NCBI GenBank assembly: GCA_905250125.1
Contig: CAJNOL010000967.1
Coordinates: 26,532 to 90,531, forward strand
Origin: Rotaria sordida
Taxonomy: Eukaryota > Rotifera > Eurotatoria > Philodinida > Philodinidae
DNA length: 64,000 nucleotides
Direction of reading: 5' to 3'
Numbering within the stretch: the stretch's first letter is position 1; each line of letters starts with the position of its first letter. A model generated the notes under the pieces. It was given only the letters and a program-made list of their open reading frames with translations. It did not search any database and was not told the origin of the DNA. A program made the translations under genes and the position numbers. Shown in pieces: positions 36,901-47,703 of this stretch.

Positions 36901-38564
36901 TCTAAAAAAAACTTGACAAAAGATAATTTAATACACGAAGTTCAAACCTAAGGTTAGTTGTTGCTGTATTATTAATATTAAAAAACATGTAGATATTATC
37001 TACAGCAGCGATACTAGGGTTTTTCTTTCCAGTGAGCTCAGCCTAACTATTTTGGAAACACTAAAAATGCATCTTTTGTGAGATACTATATTTTCTGTGT
37101 AGATGGGTTTTGCAGAGCAATGTATAATCCGATATAATTCTGAAATGCATTATACAAACTAGATGGGACAACAATATCTTTGTTATAAAAAAAAAGCTGT
37201 CAGATAAATTTTTGTCGAATCAAAATGTGAAGCACGATGTAGCTGCTATTGTTGCTAATAACAAAGAGACTGCTTTATTCCATCTATCTAATTTTGAGAT
37301 ACGTTTCTTCAACATTCTGGGAAACACAAATTTTGCAGTATTGATTTTCAGCAATTATCGAAAGTTCTTTCTTGCCGAGGGCGAAAGTTCAATAGAAACT
37401 CAACTTGTGGCAATGAATAGAAATCTAGGTTAAGTCGTAAATCCACTGATTATAGGGTGAATATGAGTATTCATTTCATCCACATCCAAAAGTATCTATC
37501 ACTTGCTAAAAATCAATTTCAAATGTACTTCCACTTAGACGACCATCTTTCATAGAATTCCTCACATATGTTTTTATGAGCTTCATTTGCGAGAAGCTTC
37601 TCTCAGGGTGTAAGCTATGGGTGTGGGTGCAGGTCTGAGCATCGATTTAGGTATGGCTGTAGTTATGTGTAGAGAAAATCCTCACATACACACACACACA
37701 CGACATGACTTGAGGGTATGGGTGTAGATTCAATAGCTAAACAATTTTTATAAAATTCATAATCTATACTTTATTCCTTTCTTCATGTCACAAAATCGCA
37801 CATTCACATATATTAATGCATGTTCTTATGTACACAACGAGAAGAGTCAAGGAGAGAGAGATGGTCAATGATAAGAAAAACAAGGTTAAACATTATATGA
37901 ATGAGCAGTTAATTCAACCAAGCAATGAGAGTAAGTAATGACATACACTAAACTCAACTGAGAATATCACAAATAAGAATGAAATAAATTTTTTGTTTTA
38001 TAAGAAATTTCTAAGATTTACACTTTTAATTGTATATCACATATGTTGATCATATAGAAAGAAAACCATCATTCAGAATAGTCATTGCTTACCCTTACCT
38101 AAGTTTTCATCATCACTGTTACTCTTTCTATTTTATACTAAAATAAATATTGAAATTTAGAGTCAAATCGACATGTACTTCCAACTTTATATCCTAATTC
38201 TTTACTTCGAAATTGAAAATTTAATTAAGATTTATCAATATCGTACAGTTCTATGAGAAAAAAAAATCGGCAATATTACATTATACATTCAAAATTTGCA
38301 TTAACTTTTCTATGTTAATAAAACTAGGTCAATCATACAATTATATTCAAATAGAATAAATTCCATTTATTATAGATAGAACCTCTATGTACATAATTAC
38401 ATCCTTAAGATGTCACCAATAACGAAATTTAAAGGCAACAGGAATGGTTGTTTTATATTTCCAGTCAATCTTATATTAAAACTAACAGTTATTAAACATA
38501 CATAAATTCCAAATTTAAAATATTTTATCCTGAGAAATAAAACAATTTATTTTTTTTATAGATA
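33946..38564. other. Long non-coding interval
   Basis: No supported gene. It contains the foldback element at 34278-34811 and a patch at about 37617-37740 of GGGTGTGGGTGCAGG followed by (CA)n and GGGTATGGGTGTAG, one of the GTGTGGG-like tracts of this window. The final few hundred bases form the promoter of the dehydratase gene. Confidence 0.5.
34278..34811. mobile_element. Foldback/MITE-like element with about 190-bp arms
   Basis: The left arm (34278 to about 34470) and the right arm (about 34620 to 34811) are reverse complements with some length variation. Paired blocks include GCCGGAAATTCAA in both, CATATCGAGTTGCCTA with CACATCGAATTGCCTA, AGTTAGTTTTTTCAACTTTT with AGTTAGTTTTCCAACTTTTT, and ACATTTGAA in both. 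No transposase is encoded. Termini and target duplication are not resolved. Confidence 0.75.
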
Positions 38565-39230
38565 ATGGATTCAAAACAAAAATCTACAACTCAAAAGGAA
38601 TCATTGTCAACGTTAACAACTTATTATTTACTTATCTATAATAGTATTCTTACTGTTGGGTTTGTAAAATATTTTATTCAAAAAATATAACTTTCTTTTT
38701 TTTAAAATATTAAGATGGACATTTATCTTATATGAAACAATAAAACAAGTAATTTCTTATAAATCAGTAGATGATTTATGGAAATGTCATGGATTATGGA
38801 ATGCTATTGAAATACCACTTAAAATTTGTCAAACAGCTGCTTTTCTTGAAGTAAGAATATTATATCATTCAATAATTGTATTGATTGTTTTTCTTTTTTT
38901 TTGTTCAAAGGTCGTACATGCTATGTTTGGTCTTGTTCGATCAAATCCAATGATTGTTTTTATTCAAATTATCTCTCGTGTTTTTCTTGTTTGGGGTGTA
39001 GCTAATTATATTCCACATGTAGGTTTACTAGAGATTTTCAGAAAATTCATATGTATTTGTCGAACTACAAAAAGAAAAAATATATTTCAAATTATTCTAA
39101 TATTTTCTTTTTGAATATAGAGTGAATAATTTTTATGGATAGGAAAATTATAAATAAAATTTTTCTTTGAATAACTATTAATTATTGTAATATTATATAG
39201 GCACAACTTTCATTGGGCATTTTTTTGGCA
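38565..39230 (+). CDS. Very-long-chain 3-hydroxyacyl-CoA dehydratase, N-terminal part (cut by gap)
   Basis: Exons 38565-38659, 38715-38850, 38911-39018 and 39201-39230 join in frame and run into the run of N. The protein matches the PTPLA/HACD/Phs1 family, the ER-membrane enzyme that dehydrates 3-hydroxyacyl-CoA in the third step of very-long-chain fatty-acid elongation. Supporting segments are YLLIYNSILTVGWTFIL (first membrane helix), IPLKICQTAAFLEVVHAMFG and IQIISRVFLVWGV, all highly typical. The catalytic Tyr and Glu lie further C-terminal, in the unsequenced part. No ER-return signal can be assessed. Sequence directly after the gap does not look like the end of this family, so the gap probably hides the rest of this gene. 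Confidence 0.85.
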
Positions 39231-39330
39231 NNNNNNNNNNNNNNNNNNNNNNNNNNNNNNNNNNNNNNNNNNNNNNNNNNNNNNNNNNNNNNNNNNNNNN
39301 NNNNNNNNNNNNNNNNNNNNNNNNNNNNNN
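39231..39330. other. Assembly gap (100 N)
   Basis: Exactly one hundred N, the convention for a scaffold gap of unknown size. It cuts the dehydratase gene. Confidence 0.98.
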
Positions 39331-39331
39331 A

Positions 39332-39523
39332 GGAAAAGATGTTCCAACTTCTACTCTTTCAATTGGTGAAAGTCGCAGATCGCTAGCCGTTGCAGTTATC
39401 AAATTATTGGAAAACTACTCACGGCCAGTTTTTTTTTTAACAGCCAGTAACAGTTGTCGTACAACGATTGATATAGTTCTTTACAAGCATATTAATCTTT
39501 TTATTCAAATCACAAATTTATAA
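39332..39523 (+). CDS. Possible 3'-terminal coding fragment after the gap
   Basis: The frame starting right after the gap stays open for 63 codons to a TAA at 39521-39523. It reads plausibly as protein at first (GKDVPTSTLSIGESRRSLAV...). It matches nothing I recognise, and it does not resemble the expected end of the dehydratase. It may be the tail of a gene lying in the gap, or chance. Confidence 0.25.
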   Translation, partial: GKDVPTSTLSIGESRRSLAVAVIKLLENYSRPVFFLTASNSCRTTIDIVLYKHINLFIQITNL

Positions 39524-39761
39524 AATAGAAATCAAGGCCAAAAAATAATAAACACGTTGTTTTTTCTAGAAATTTAATTAGAAGGCGATGTAATTTTTCT
39601 AAGTACTTTCAATATTAAGTTCACTATGGAGAGAATTGCGTAGAATGAAAACAAAGAACAAGTAGTCTATTCCTACTTGTCACTGACAATTATAAACAGT
39701 GGCAACATAACATAAGATTTAACTTTCATATAATTATCATATATTTTCTATTCAGAATCTC

Positions 39762-40760
39762 ATGGCATCATCAATAACTACTAATCTAACGGAAACTTTA
39801 AATTCAACAAGTACAACATTAAATTGTTATTTTTCATTATTTATTTTTTTCTTTGGCACTATTGGTAATATTCTTAATATACTTGTTTTAACACAACGAT
39901 CATTTCGTTCAAATGCATGTGTATTTTTATTTATGATTTCATCTATTGCTAATCTTATATCAATATTATCTGGTTTAACACCGAGAATATTATCTAGTTG
40001 GCAATTAGATTTAACAGCAACAAATGATATTCTTTGTAAATTACGTGCTTTTATTATGTTTACATCAAGAACAATTGCATTAAGTTTAATTATGTTAGCA
40101 ACTATTGAACGATGGTTATTATCATCAAAAAATGCTCAATATCGACAATTAAGTTCATTAAAAAATGCTCAAAAAAGTTCTTTAATTATTATTATTATTT
40201 CAATTCTTTTATATATACAAATGCTTTATTGTTATAAAGCAAATCTTATAAATACACCATTAAAATGTTATGGTAAAACAGTAGCTTGTCGTCTTTTAAC
40301 TGATATAACTTATGCATGTTTTACTATTTTATTTCCTTTAATATTAATGACAATATTTGGTATAATGACAATATCTAATATACGTAAAGTACGAACTTGT
40401 AAACAACCTAGAAGAATACTTCAAGAACAAAATTTAGATCAGAAAGTTTTAATATTGCAAAGATTAACAAAAAAACGATGGAAAAAACTTGATCGTTATT
40501 TACAACGAATGCTTTTATTACAGGTTATTTCACTTATTTTATTAACTTTTCCACAAGCAATTCATAAAATATATTTTACATTAACATCAAATAAATTTAA
40601 ATCACAATTAGAATATGATTTTGATCGTTTTTTATATAATTTTGAACTTCTTTTACCTTTCTTAGAAAGTGCTTTACCATTTTATATTTATACATTAGCC
40701 GGTGGAAAAGTATTTCGTGATGCATTAGAAAAACTATTTCGCTCAAAAAGAAATAATTAA
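39762..40760 (+). CDS. Rhodopsin-like G-protein-coupled receptor (intronless)
   Basis: A 332-residue intronless receptor. The N-terminus carries likely N-glycosylation sites (Asn8, Asn13, both N-x-T or N-x-S). Helix 1 has the Gly-Asn pair (Asn36, GTIGNILNILVL). Cys92 before helix 3 should pair with a Cys in the second extracellular loop. Helix 3 ends Glu116-Arg-Trp in place of DRY. The third cytoplasmic loop is long and basic, and helix 7 has LPFYIY where NPxxY is usual. The layout resembles neuropeptide-receptor-like orphan families expanded in bdelloids. Upstream Met choice is clear because the ATG precedes the Thr/Asn-rich N-terminus. The ligand is unknown, and it is not a close paralogue of the receptor at 32853-33945. 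Confidence 0.82.
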   Translation: MASSITTNLTETLNSTSTTLNCYFSLFIFFFGTIGNILNILVLTQRSFRSNACVFLFMISSIANLISILSGLTPRILSSWQLDLTATNDILCKLRAFIMFTSRTIALSLIMLATIERWLLSSKNAQYRQLSSLKNAQKSSLIIIIISILLYIQMLYCYKANLINTPLKCYGKTVACRLLTDITYACFTILFPLILMTIFGIMTISNIRKVRTCKQPRRILQEQNLDQKVLILQRLTKKRWKKLDRYLQRMLLLQVISLILLTFPQAIHKIYFTLTSNKFKSQLEYDFDRFLYNFELLLPFLESALPFYIYTLAGGKVFRDALEKLFRSKRNN

Positions 40761-41819
40761 CTTTTTAAAAAAGTTTACTTTATTTTTATTGTAAATATAA
40801 TTTTCTTTTGTTGCAATAAATTATTATTAGAATTAAATCTTACTTTCCTTAAAAGTTTAACACATCAAAAGTTAACTTAACTATATAAGTAAATTTATAA
40901 GTACTAGGCAAAATTTCAATATGTATAGACTAGAATTGAAGTCGATCAGTGTTGATTGAACTAACTGAGCTTTATTCTTATTTTTTACAAGTTCTTAATT
41001 AAATCAAATTGATACTTCAATTAGTATTTCAGCAACGTAGAAAAGTAAATGAGAGAGACACTAGAATTCAATCTCTGATGTAGATGTATGTGTAAAAATT
41101 TCATGGCATCCTTTATTATTCAAATATTTAATATAAATGACAAGTATTATAGGTTATTTAGAAAGAAACAAGATCATGATTAGGCTCTTGAATAGAATCT
41201 TGAGGAGTGAAATTTTTGCGACACCAATTTCGAAAAATTATTTTTGATTGGTTTCCACTTTGAAAATGGAAAAAAAGCTCTAGAAATTGCAAAACTTTTT
41301 ACAAACAAGCTTCAACGATGTATAATTGATCACTGACTGTGTTAGTATAAAACAAACTGGTCCAATTAGTACTAAATCAAAATCAGGACGATCAAGAACC
41401 GGCTGCATAAAATGACTCATCAATTTGATGGAAGAAAAACAATACTTGATTTCAGGATTCTCTGAAAAGTTTACGAACAATGGCTAAAGACTTCAAAAGT
41501 AATACTGGCATTGTCAAACAAGTGCTCAATCGCGATTTCAACAAAAAATATTATCTAAAAACTAATGTTCAAAAGTTAAAAGAAAATTAAAAATCAATAA
41601 GAAAAATATGTTGTCAATGGATTTGGAAGAATATCAGCAGTTATAAATTAGAAAGAAGAATGTTTATTGATGGAGAAAATATTTATAAGAATTGTTAATT
41701 TTAATTCAAAAAATAACGTTGCCTGTGTTGGTAATCGATCCAATGCTAATCAATGCGACGGACTACATGCAGTAGAAAAATATCCGGTGCATATTATGGT
41801 TGTAATGTTGGATGGGCTT

Positions 41820-42436
41820 ACACTAGAGACGTCCATCACGGCTGAAAGCCTACCGCTGCTGCGATGGTTTTCAAAAAAATATTTCAAATTTCACTGCTGC
41901 GGCTGTATTGGACCAGAAATATTGGTACTAGTCTATCAGCTTCATTCACTCTCAAGGCGTTTCATTTGTAAAGAATGAAATTCTATCAAATTCATACAGT
42001 TTTTCAAAGTCCTCGAGAAAAGATGCTGCCACTACCGTGATGCCGCCGTCACGACAGCAGCGTCGCCATTAGACCCCATCGGGTCCAAGAATTTCTGGAC
42101 TCAGACCCGACCTGGACTTGGTGAATTTAATTTTTCTGGATCCGGACCCGGTTGATCAAGATTTTCAGACTCGAACCTGATAGATCATTTTTATGGCAAG
42201 TCAATCACATTTTATGAGCCAAAAAATCTCATATTTTTTTATAAACAAATTAAGCTTTTTTTGAATCAAACGATCGAAAATTTAAAGAAATTCGTAAAAT
42301 TTTATTATATGCATCAAAAGTTTTTTTGATTTGGTTCCAATGGACAAAAAATTTCAGACCCGAACCCAGATCCGGTCAAATATAATTTTCAGACCTGGAC
42401 CCGATGGGCTCTAGTCGCCATGAACATCTCTAGTGT
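41820..42436. mobile_element. Outer inverted-repeat element interrupted by a hAT-like insertion
   Basis: The left end reads ACACTAGAGACGTCCAT and the right end, reverse-complemented, ACACTAGAGATGTTCAT. The similarity continues weakly inward through GC-richer sequence (CACGGC..., ACCGCTGCTGCG against GGCGACGCTGCTG). The element at 42070-42413 sits close to its right end. Removing that insertion and one copy of its 8-bp duplication leaves an outer element of about 265 bp. No coding capacity. Confidence 0.6.
42070..42413. mobile_element. hAT-like non-autonomous element with 8-bp target duplication
   Basis: A 344-bp element whose ends read TAGACCCCATCGGGTCC (left) and TAGAGCCCATCGGGTCC (right, reverse complement). 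It is flanked by a perfect 8-bp direct repeat, GTCGCCAT, at 42062-42069 and 42414-42421. An 8-bp duplication with termini of the form T-A-G-x-G/C is characteristic of hAT-superfamily elements. Inside are several GACCCG/CGGGTC subterminal motifs (GACCCGACC, GGACCCGG, GACCCGAACCC), like the transposase-binding repeats of hAT elements. No transposase is encoded, so it would need one in trans. Confidence 0.85.
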
Positions 42437-43005
42437 GAGTGTATGTGTCATTTGGGTCTCCTCTTCTCTGACACCAACATCCACACCAAGCATTTATATA
42501 ACAGCAAATGATGCTTGTATGTATAAATCACTGCAATCTGTTTACTTATCTATGCGTAAATTTTAACAAGTATTACGTTTATATGAGAATGTCGAAATTT
42601 TTTTTCATGTCGTTATTGCACAATGGCAACTCCAGTTGCCAATGATCAGTAATGGATAAATACCGACAACAGTGTTCGACGACAGTAAAGAATTTCTGAG
42701 AATAGTTAAGTGGAATAATTGTAGAAGATGTATAGGTAAAAAAAATCAACACAAATTTCTGTGAAAACTGAAGGTAAGAAGAAAAACATTTCAATGTTAA
42801 GTGTTTCTTTCTGCGTCATGACTTACATTTGTTTTGTCACATTTTCATTGACAGCAGAGACAGCACAACAATTGTTAAGATTTCCACTAGTTATAAAACT
42901 TATTCATGTATAAAAGGGTGACAATATTTTTGATCACCAAAATTCTCCAGCATTTATTTCGCATTATCTTTCTCAATAAAAGATGTGATTATGATTTTCT
43001 CCATC

Positions 43006-43176
43006 CGCATTCACACTCTGATCCACACACCTTCATCTTCATCCTCACACCCACACTCCACATCCACCACACACCCCAAATTTCACACCCACATCTACAC
43101 CCTACAGCCACACCCACATCAACACCCTACACCCACATCCACACCCTACCCCCACACCAACACCCCACACGCGTCA
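43006..43176. repeat. CCCACA-rich degenerate minisatellite
   Basis: Strongly strand-biased C/A sequence built from variants of CACACCCACA, ACACCCTACA and CCACATC. It reads as a diverged form of CCCACA, the complement of TGTGGG reported as the bdelloid telomeric repeat (from memory). Apparent reading frames across it are His/Pro/Thr low complexity and not taken as genes. Confidence 0.7.
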
Positions 43177-43471
43177 GGTGCCTCATCTTTGCATGAACTG
43201 AAGTAATCATTCATAATGTATGTTTTTTTAGACGTATTTATCTAAAAACAAATGTTAGGCACTATGCACTATTGAAATCACCATTTTGTTAAGGCATACT
43301 ATACAATCGTTCCATAAAAAAATCAACCAATTTTCTGAAAAATCATTTCTTCTTTTCCTTATATCAGCGGCTAAAGTTTTAATCTAGTGTGATTCATGCA
43401 ATTTTTTATACAGAATTATATATACAACAAATAAAAATCTAAAATATTCATTTTCGAGATAGTTTTTTCAG

Positions 43472-44062
43472 TTACTGGTTAATACCAGAATAATACAAGG
43501 ATTTATTATTATTTTGATCGATGGTAAACTCGTTCAATGTTTTTGCTGAAAATTGAAACGTATAACGAGTATTTGTTTTTTTCATTATATCATATTGATA
43601 ATACCATCGTACAGCCCGTGCAAGTTTATCATAAGTCATTTGTTGATTTGCTTGTCGACTTTTTACTTGTTGCCAAAGATCAGCGACTTTTTCAGGTTCA
43701 TGAATTTGAAAAATACCCTCAGATTTGTTCGTATAAGATGCATACGAAGCATAATATGGATTCTCCAGAAGAAGAAGAAAAAATTGGTAAAGGCGAGGTG
43801 GTCTCTGACGCTTGGAACCTTTATCCATAACTAACCATTCTTTTTGATTGATTGGCATATTGTGCAAGGAACTGTCGGGTACATCACATGTTGGTTCTAA
43901 TTCTTCGGATAATCTCAATAATTCTTGCATGAAACTATCTGAACCGTTTAAATCGAACGTTGGCAGATCTGGATCATCAGAAAACATATCAAAATCGTTC
44001 TCTGATAGTAATACGTCTTCAAGAATATCAATTCCTAGTTTCTCACCGTTGTTATCCATCAT
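43472..44062 (-). CDS. ETS-domain transcription factor, SPI/PU.1-like
   Basis: A single-exon 196-residue protein. The first 80 residues are acidic (runs of Asp/Glu with Leu/Phe), typical of an activation region. Residues about 87-172 form an ETS DNA-binding domain. It starts RPPRLYQFFLLLLENP, close to the RLYQFLLDLL of the SPI subfamily. The recognition helix reads MTYDKLARAVRWYY, keeping the two Arg that contact the GGA(A/T) core in ETS proteins, with RAVRWYY where most have RGLRYYY. It ends RYTFQF, also SPI-like. The protein is nuclear by family. It is short for PU.1 relatives. In vertebrates SPI factors control blood and immune cells; the role here is unknown. Two CACGTG motifs lie about 290-340 bp upstream. 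Confidence 0.85.
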   Translation of the reverse strand: MMDNNGEKLGIDILEDVLLSENDFDMFSDDPDLPTFDLNGSDSFMQELLRLSEELEPTCDVPDSSLHNMPINQKEWLVMDKGSKRQRPPRLYQFFLLLLENPYYASYASYTNKSEGIFQIHEPEKVADLWQQVKSRQANQQMTYDKLARAVRWYYQYDIMKKTNTRYTFQFSAKTLNEFTIDQNNNKSLYYSGINQ

Positions 44063-44346
44063 GATAAGAAATAATCAATATAACCTAAATGTATTGCAGC
44101 AAGATTGCTAGAATGAAAAAAAATCTATAAGACCAGTATTACACGATATATGAAAGTAAGAATAGTGAAATCAGTATATATATATATATGCATGTATGAC
44201 ACACCTTAAAATGAAATAAAAGTATTTGGAAAGTCCCAACTTTGTTTGAGTGGCCTTGAAGAACGGACAAAGCGTGGTTAACACTTAAGACAGAAACAGA
44301 AAGAAAAAGCCAACACATTGCGTGTCACGCTGTCTATAAACATTAT

Positions 44347-44400
44347 CACGTGTACGACCATTGCAGTCACTTGGAAAAATCCAACACGTGTAATTATTTT
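44347..44400. promoter_or_regulatory. Two CACGTG E-boxes upstream of the ETS gene
   Basis: Perfect CACGTG palindromes at 44347-44352 and 44395-44400, 48 bp apart, lie 285-338 bp upstream of the ETS start codon. CACGTG is the site for bHLH factors of the Myc/Max/USF type. In DNA this AT-rich two copies so close together are unlikely by chance, but function is inferred only. Confidence 0.35.
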
Positions 44401-45960
44401 TACAAAAATATTCTAAATAAATATGAGTAAGCTTAATAGTAAAACCAATGAATTGATTTATGTTTTTTGGTTATATCCAAGAAATTATGATTAAAACTTG
44501 TTTACGAACTATATTGATAAAATCTTGCAACATACATTTTTGGTATATTCAAAAATGGATTTTTCCGATTGTAAATGATGCAAAGAAAAAGATTTTGACG
44601 TCATCGAATGATGAAATGAGTAAAGCGTTGTATAAAATTACTTTTTTCATGTTTGAGAAGTAAATGCATGGCATTCAATCGTTAACAATCATTTCACCAT
44701 TGAGAAGCTTCGATTTCCACTGATTTTATTGGATTTAGAAATCTATTAGTCAAGATAGTTATTATGACGAGCAATTCTTTCAGAACTTCATGATGAATAC
44801 AATTCAATCTAATCATTTTAAAGTAAATGTAAACCTTATGATATACCTGTTTGAGGTGTCTCATAAATTATGGCATCGCTTTATGAATGAATTTCGATCT
44901 AGATGAAATTAGAAAAGAAAAAGGAAGTAACAATAAAATAACTGAAATTTATCATCGAGAACTACAGACACTATATGTTTATTAGCAATATATCAGCAAT
45001 GAATGTTTTCGATGGTTTTAACACAAAAATTTCAATCATTTATTATCAATTCAGAAAAAATTTATTCAAATTGATATGTCTATCGAAGTCATTATCAGTT
45101 GACTGAGAATTCAATCTCTAAAATATATCTAGAAAAGAAATATAATTACAAAATTTCAAATTATAATCTAACTTATAAATAAATTTCATGAACATTAGAA
45201 TACATTCGAAGTTTTAGTCAAAAATAGGAGATTCTTTCTTGTAATATCGAAAGTTTTAAAGATAATTCTATTTTACCAAGAAAGTCTAACAAACAACTTT
45301 TATTGAATATTCAATTTCTCAATCAAGAAATGCGCATTTCAATTGAAATTTCTCAGATATTCTAACGACTATCACATGTATTGGTGTAGAAAATTCTAGA
45401 TTTAAATTCTGTCAAGCAGATTTTTGGTCAATATCTTTCTACAGCTTGAAATCTAAGTAAAATGATCATAACAATGATAATAAGATCCATGAGCACAAAA
45501 TATTCTAGATTCTTTTCAATCTCATGAAAAGTTACGCCTATTGATAATAATCGATCAGGATTGTCGGGAATCTCGCAACGATTTCCTTGTCAGATCACAG
45601 TAATGTTAAATTTTTGACAATACTGTGAGTATACTGCGTACTAAAAAAAGATTTTAACGACTCATAGCTGGAAGGTCACACTTTTGTTTTTGATTCAATC
45701 AGATTCAACAAATTCTCCGATTATAATACACCATTATTTTCTTTAGAACATAGCAATTACAAGATTACTGAATGTAAGCTATGTTCTATAACTATTATCT
45801 TCAAAAGCGCGTATTTAAAAATTCTTTTACTTTGTAAAAAAAACAATTGAAAATTCTATTTCCAGCAGTGTATTGAATTCACGGTAACAGTCTAGAACGT
45901 CCTTTAAAAAAAATGTCTTCGGACGAAATATCCTCGTATTTCGTCCTCAGAAAAAATGTA

Positions 45961-46055
45961 GGTGTGGGTGTGTGAGTGTGTGGGTATGGATGGGGTAGGA
46001 GTATGGGTCGGTCGGTGTGAGTAAATTAAAGATCTGTAGTCACACCCACACCCAC
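45961..46055. repeat. GTGTGGG tract opposed by CCCACAC (telomere-like hairpin)
   Basis: A G/T-rich stretch (GGTGTGGGTGTGTGAG...) is followed about 70 bp later by ACACCCACACCCACG on the same strand, so the two could pair. Similar opposed pairs recur at about 47905-47992, 56886-56970 and 62877-62935 in the duplicated flanks. Confidence 0.65.
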
Positions 46056-46766
46056 GAGCATTGTTTGTGATGAAAAGTTGTAATCATTCACCATTGTTTC
46101 CTTTACTATCTTGTGTATCGCATAGATAACTTTTGAAAAATCTACTATAGATATGTACACATTAGATCGTACAAAAGTAATCGAGATGGGCAACTTCAAC
46201 TTGGATTTGAAGTTAACTCCGGAATTGATACTTTTTCTCATCAGAGTTGGAGCGGCACGTAGTGGAGCTATCCATCTCTAGAAAGTACTAATGGGAATGT
46301 AAAAACACATACTAACTTATAGTTAGAAATTATTCGGTCAATAAAATACAATTCGGTGAATGTTGCATAAGTGAAATTCAACAACCTTGTATTTGGCGAT
46401 GCAGTGTATAATTAATTATTCGCAATTAGTCAGCAAAATGAGTGAATGGTTTTTGAAATTCTATAGTCCTTCTATAGAACATTTTCACATATATCCATCT
46501 ACGAACCTTGCAATCTTCACATGGAGTCTGATAAACATTACAGTCAATATTTAGATAATCTTTCCAACTCGAAAGAAAAAAAATACCAGGCTTTTGTTGA
46601 CTCGTGATTCATATAATATGACGAAAAAAAATAACACTGCTTTTGTTCTTAAGCAACCAGATAAATAGTGAGTTATAAAGAAGTCTGTTCGTAATTTCGC
46701 AATCAACGCCCCACTTCCGAGAAAAAATGATGAATTTCTGTTAATATTACTTCAACTTCAATTCTA

Positions 46767-47703
46767 ACGGGTGGGGCAAAAGTTTTGCATTAATTTTGTT
46801 TTTGATATAACTCTGCAACGCAATATCGTACAGACTTGATTTTTTTTTTGTTAGAAAGAGCAAAGTGTCTAGTGCAAGAATATATAAAAGAATTTGATTT
46901 GTAATGTTTTTCGAAGGCTATAATAGTTTTAGAACACAAGGCTCCGAAAAACTCTTCCGCAACTTCGGTCACATTTTTTTAATCCAAAAATATTTGTTTG
47001 AGTCTTTTTCATTAGCCACTTTCGAGCACCATATATATACAGTTGCTCATTACAACGGAGGTTTTCATTTGGTATTAAAATAATTGGTATAACATACAAG
47101 AGAATAAACAAATGACATGTTGATAAAAACAAATTAATTGTTCGAATTTGGTTTTGCAGCGTAAAAATAAGTTTTTTTCTGAATATCTCATAGAGAAGTT
47201 GCGTCCTATTCCAAATAATATCGTCTGATAGAGGACTCAATAAACTTCCTTTTTCATATAAAATATATAGCTTCTAGCAATCTCTCCTGCGAAATAGAGT
47301 TTATTTTTTCGATTGCTACCAACAATGATAAATAATTTACGAAACAGACGATATCATAAAAGCGTTCATTTCGACCGTTATAAAACATGTAGAAAATTTC
47401 TTTTTTTTTAACGCAATAGTGCTCTATCCTTATATTATAAAATCCGGATTGGACGAATAAAAAGATAACCTGTCTAATTATAGGAATTTTTTTCTAAGTT
47501 CAAAAAAGTTGCGGAAGAGTTTTTCAACGCCTTCTGTTCTAAGATTGTTGTAGTTTTCGAAAAACATTTTCAATCAAATTCTTTTATATATTCTTGCACT
47601 AGACACTTTGCTCTTTCTAACAAAAAAAAATCAAGTCTCCACGACATTACGTTGCAGAGTTATATCAAAAACAAAATTAATGCAAAACTTTTGCCCCATC
47701 CGT
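46767..47703. mobile_element. 937-bp inverted-repeat element flanked by TA
   Basis: Terminal inverted repeats of about 200 bp (46767 to about 46966 and about 47507 to 47703) match over most of their length. Both start ACGG(G/A)TGGGGCAAAAGTTTTGC and continue through ATTAATTTTGTTTTTGATAT, GCAAGAATATATAAAAGAAT and GTTGCGGAAGAGTTTTTC. A TA lies directly outside each end (46765-46766, 47704-47705), as expected for Tc1/mariner-type insertion. The 540-bp middle carries no recognisable transposase. Compared with array copy 3, about 230 bp normally present at this site is missing, so insertion was accompanied or followed by a deletion. Confidence 0.82.

Larger units (their letters stand above)
40761..43471. 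other. Non-coding interval with nested mobile elements
   Basis: Holds the GPCR 3' UTR (AATAAA near 40815), an element nested within another (41820-42436) and a CCCACA-rich tract (about 43006-43176). No gene supported. Confidence 0.55.

Noticed and set aside
37212-37433. 73-residue plus-strand frame
   Set aside because: No recognisable domain, no neighbouring exons in frame and codon choice unlike the confident genes; probably chance.
39193-39402. Minus-strand open frame crossing the run of N
   Set aside because: Half of it is unknown residues; it exists only because N is not read as a stop.
42906-43206. Overlapping His/Pro/Thr/Ser-rich open frames
   Set aside because: They are translations of the CCCACA minisatellite in two frames, with no domain or conservation evidence.
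43537-44111. Plus-strand open frames opposite the ETS gene
   Set aside because: Antisense shadows; the minus-strand frame encodes a clear ETS domain.
46929-47240. 103-residue minus-strand frame inside the 937-bp element, considered as a transposase
   Set aside because: No DDE/D or helix-turn-helix features, and it overlaps the inverted-repeat arm.
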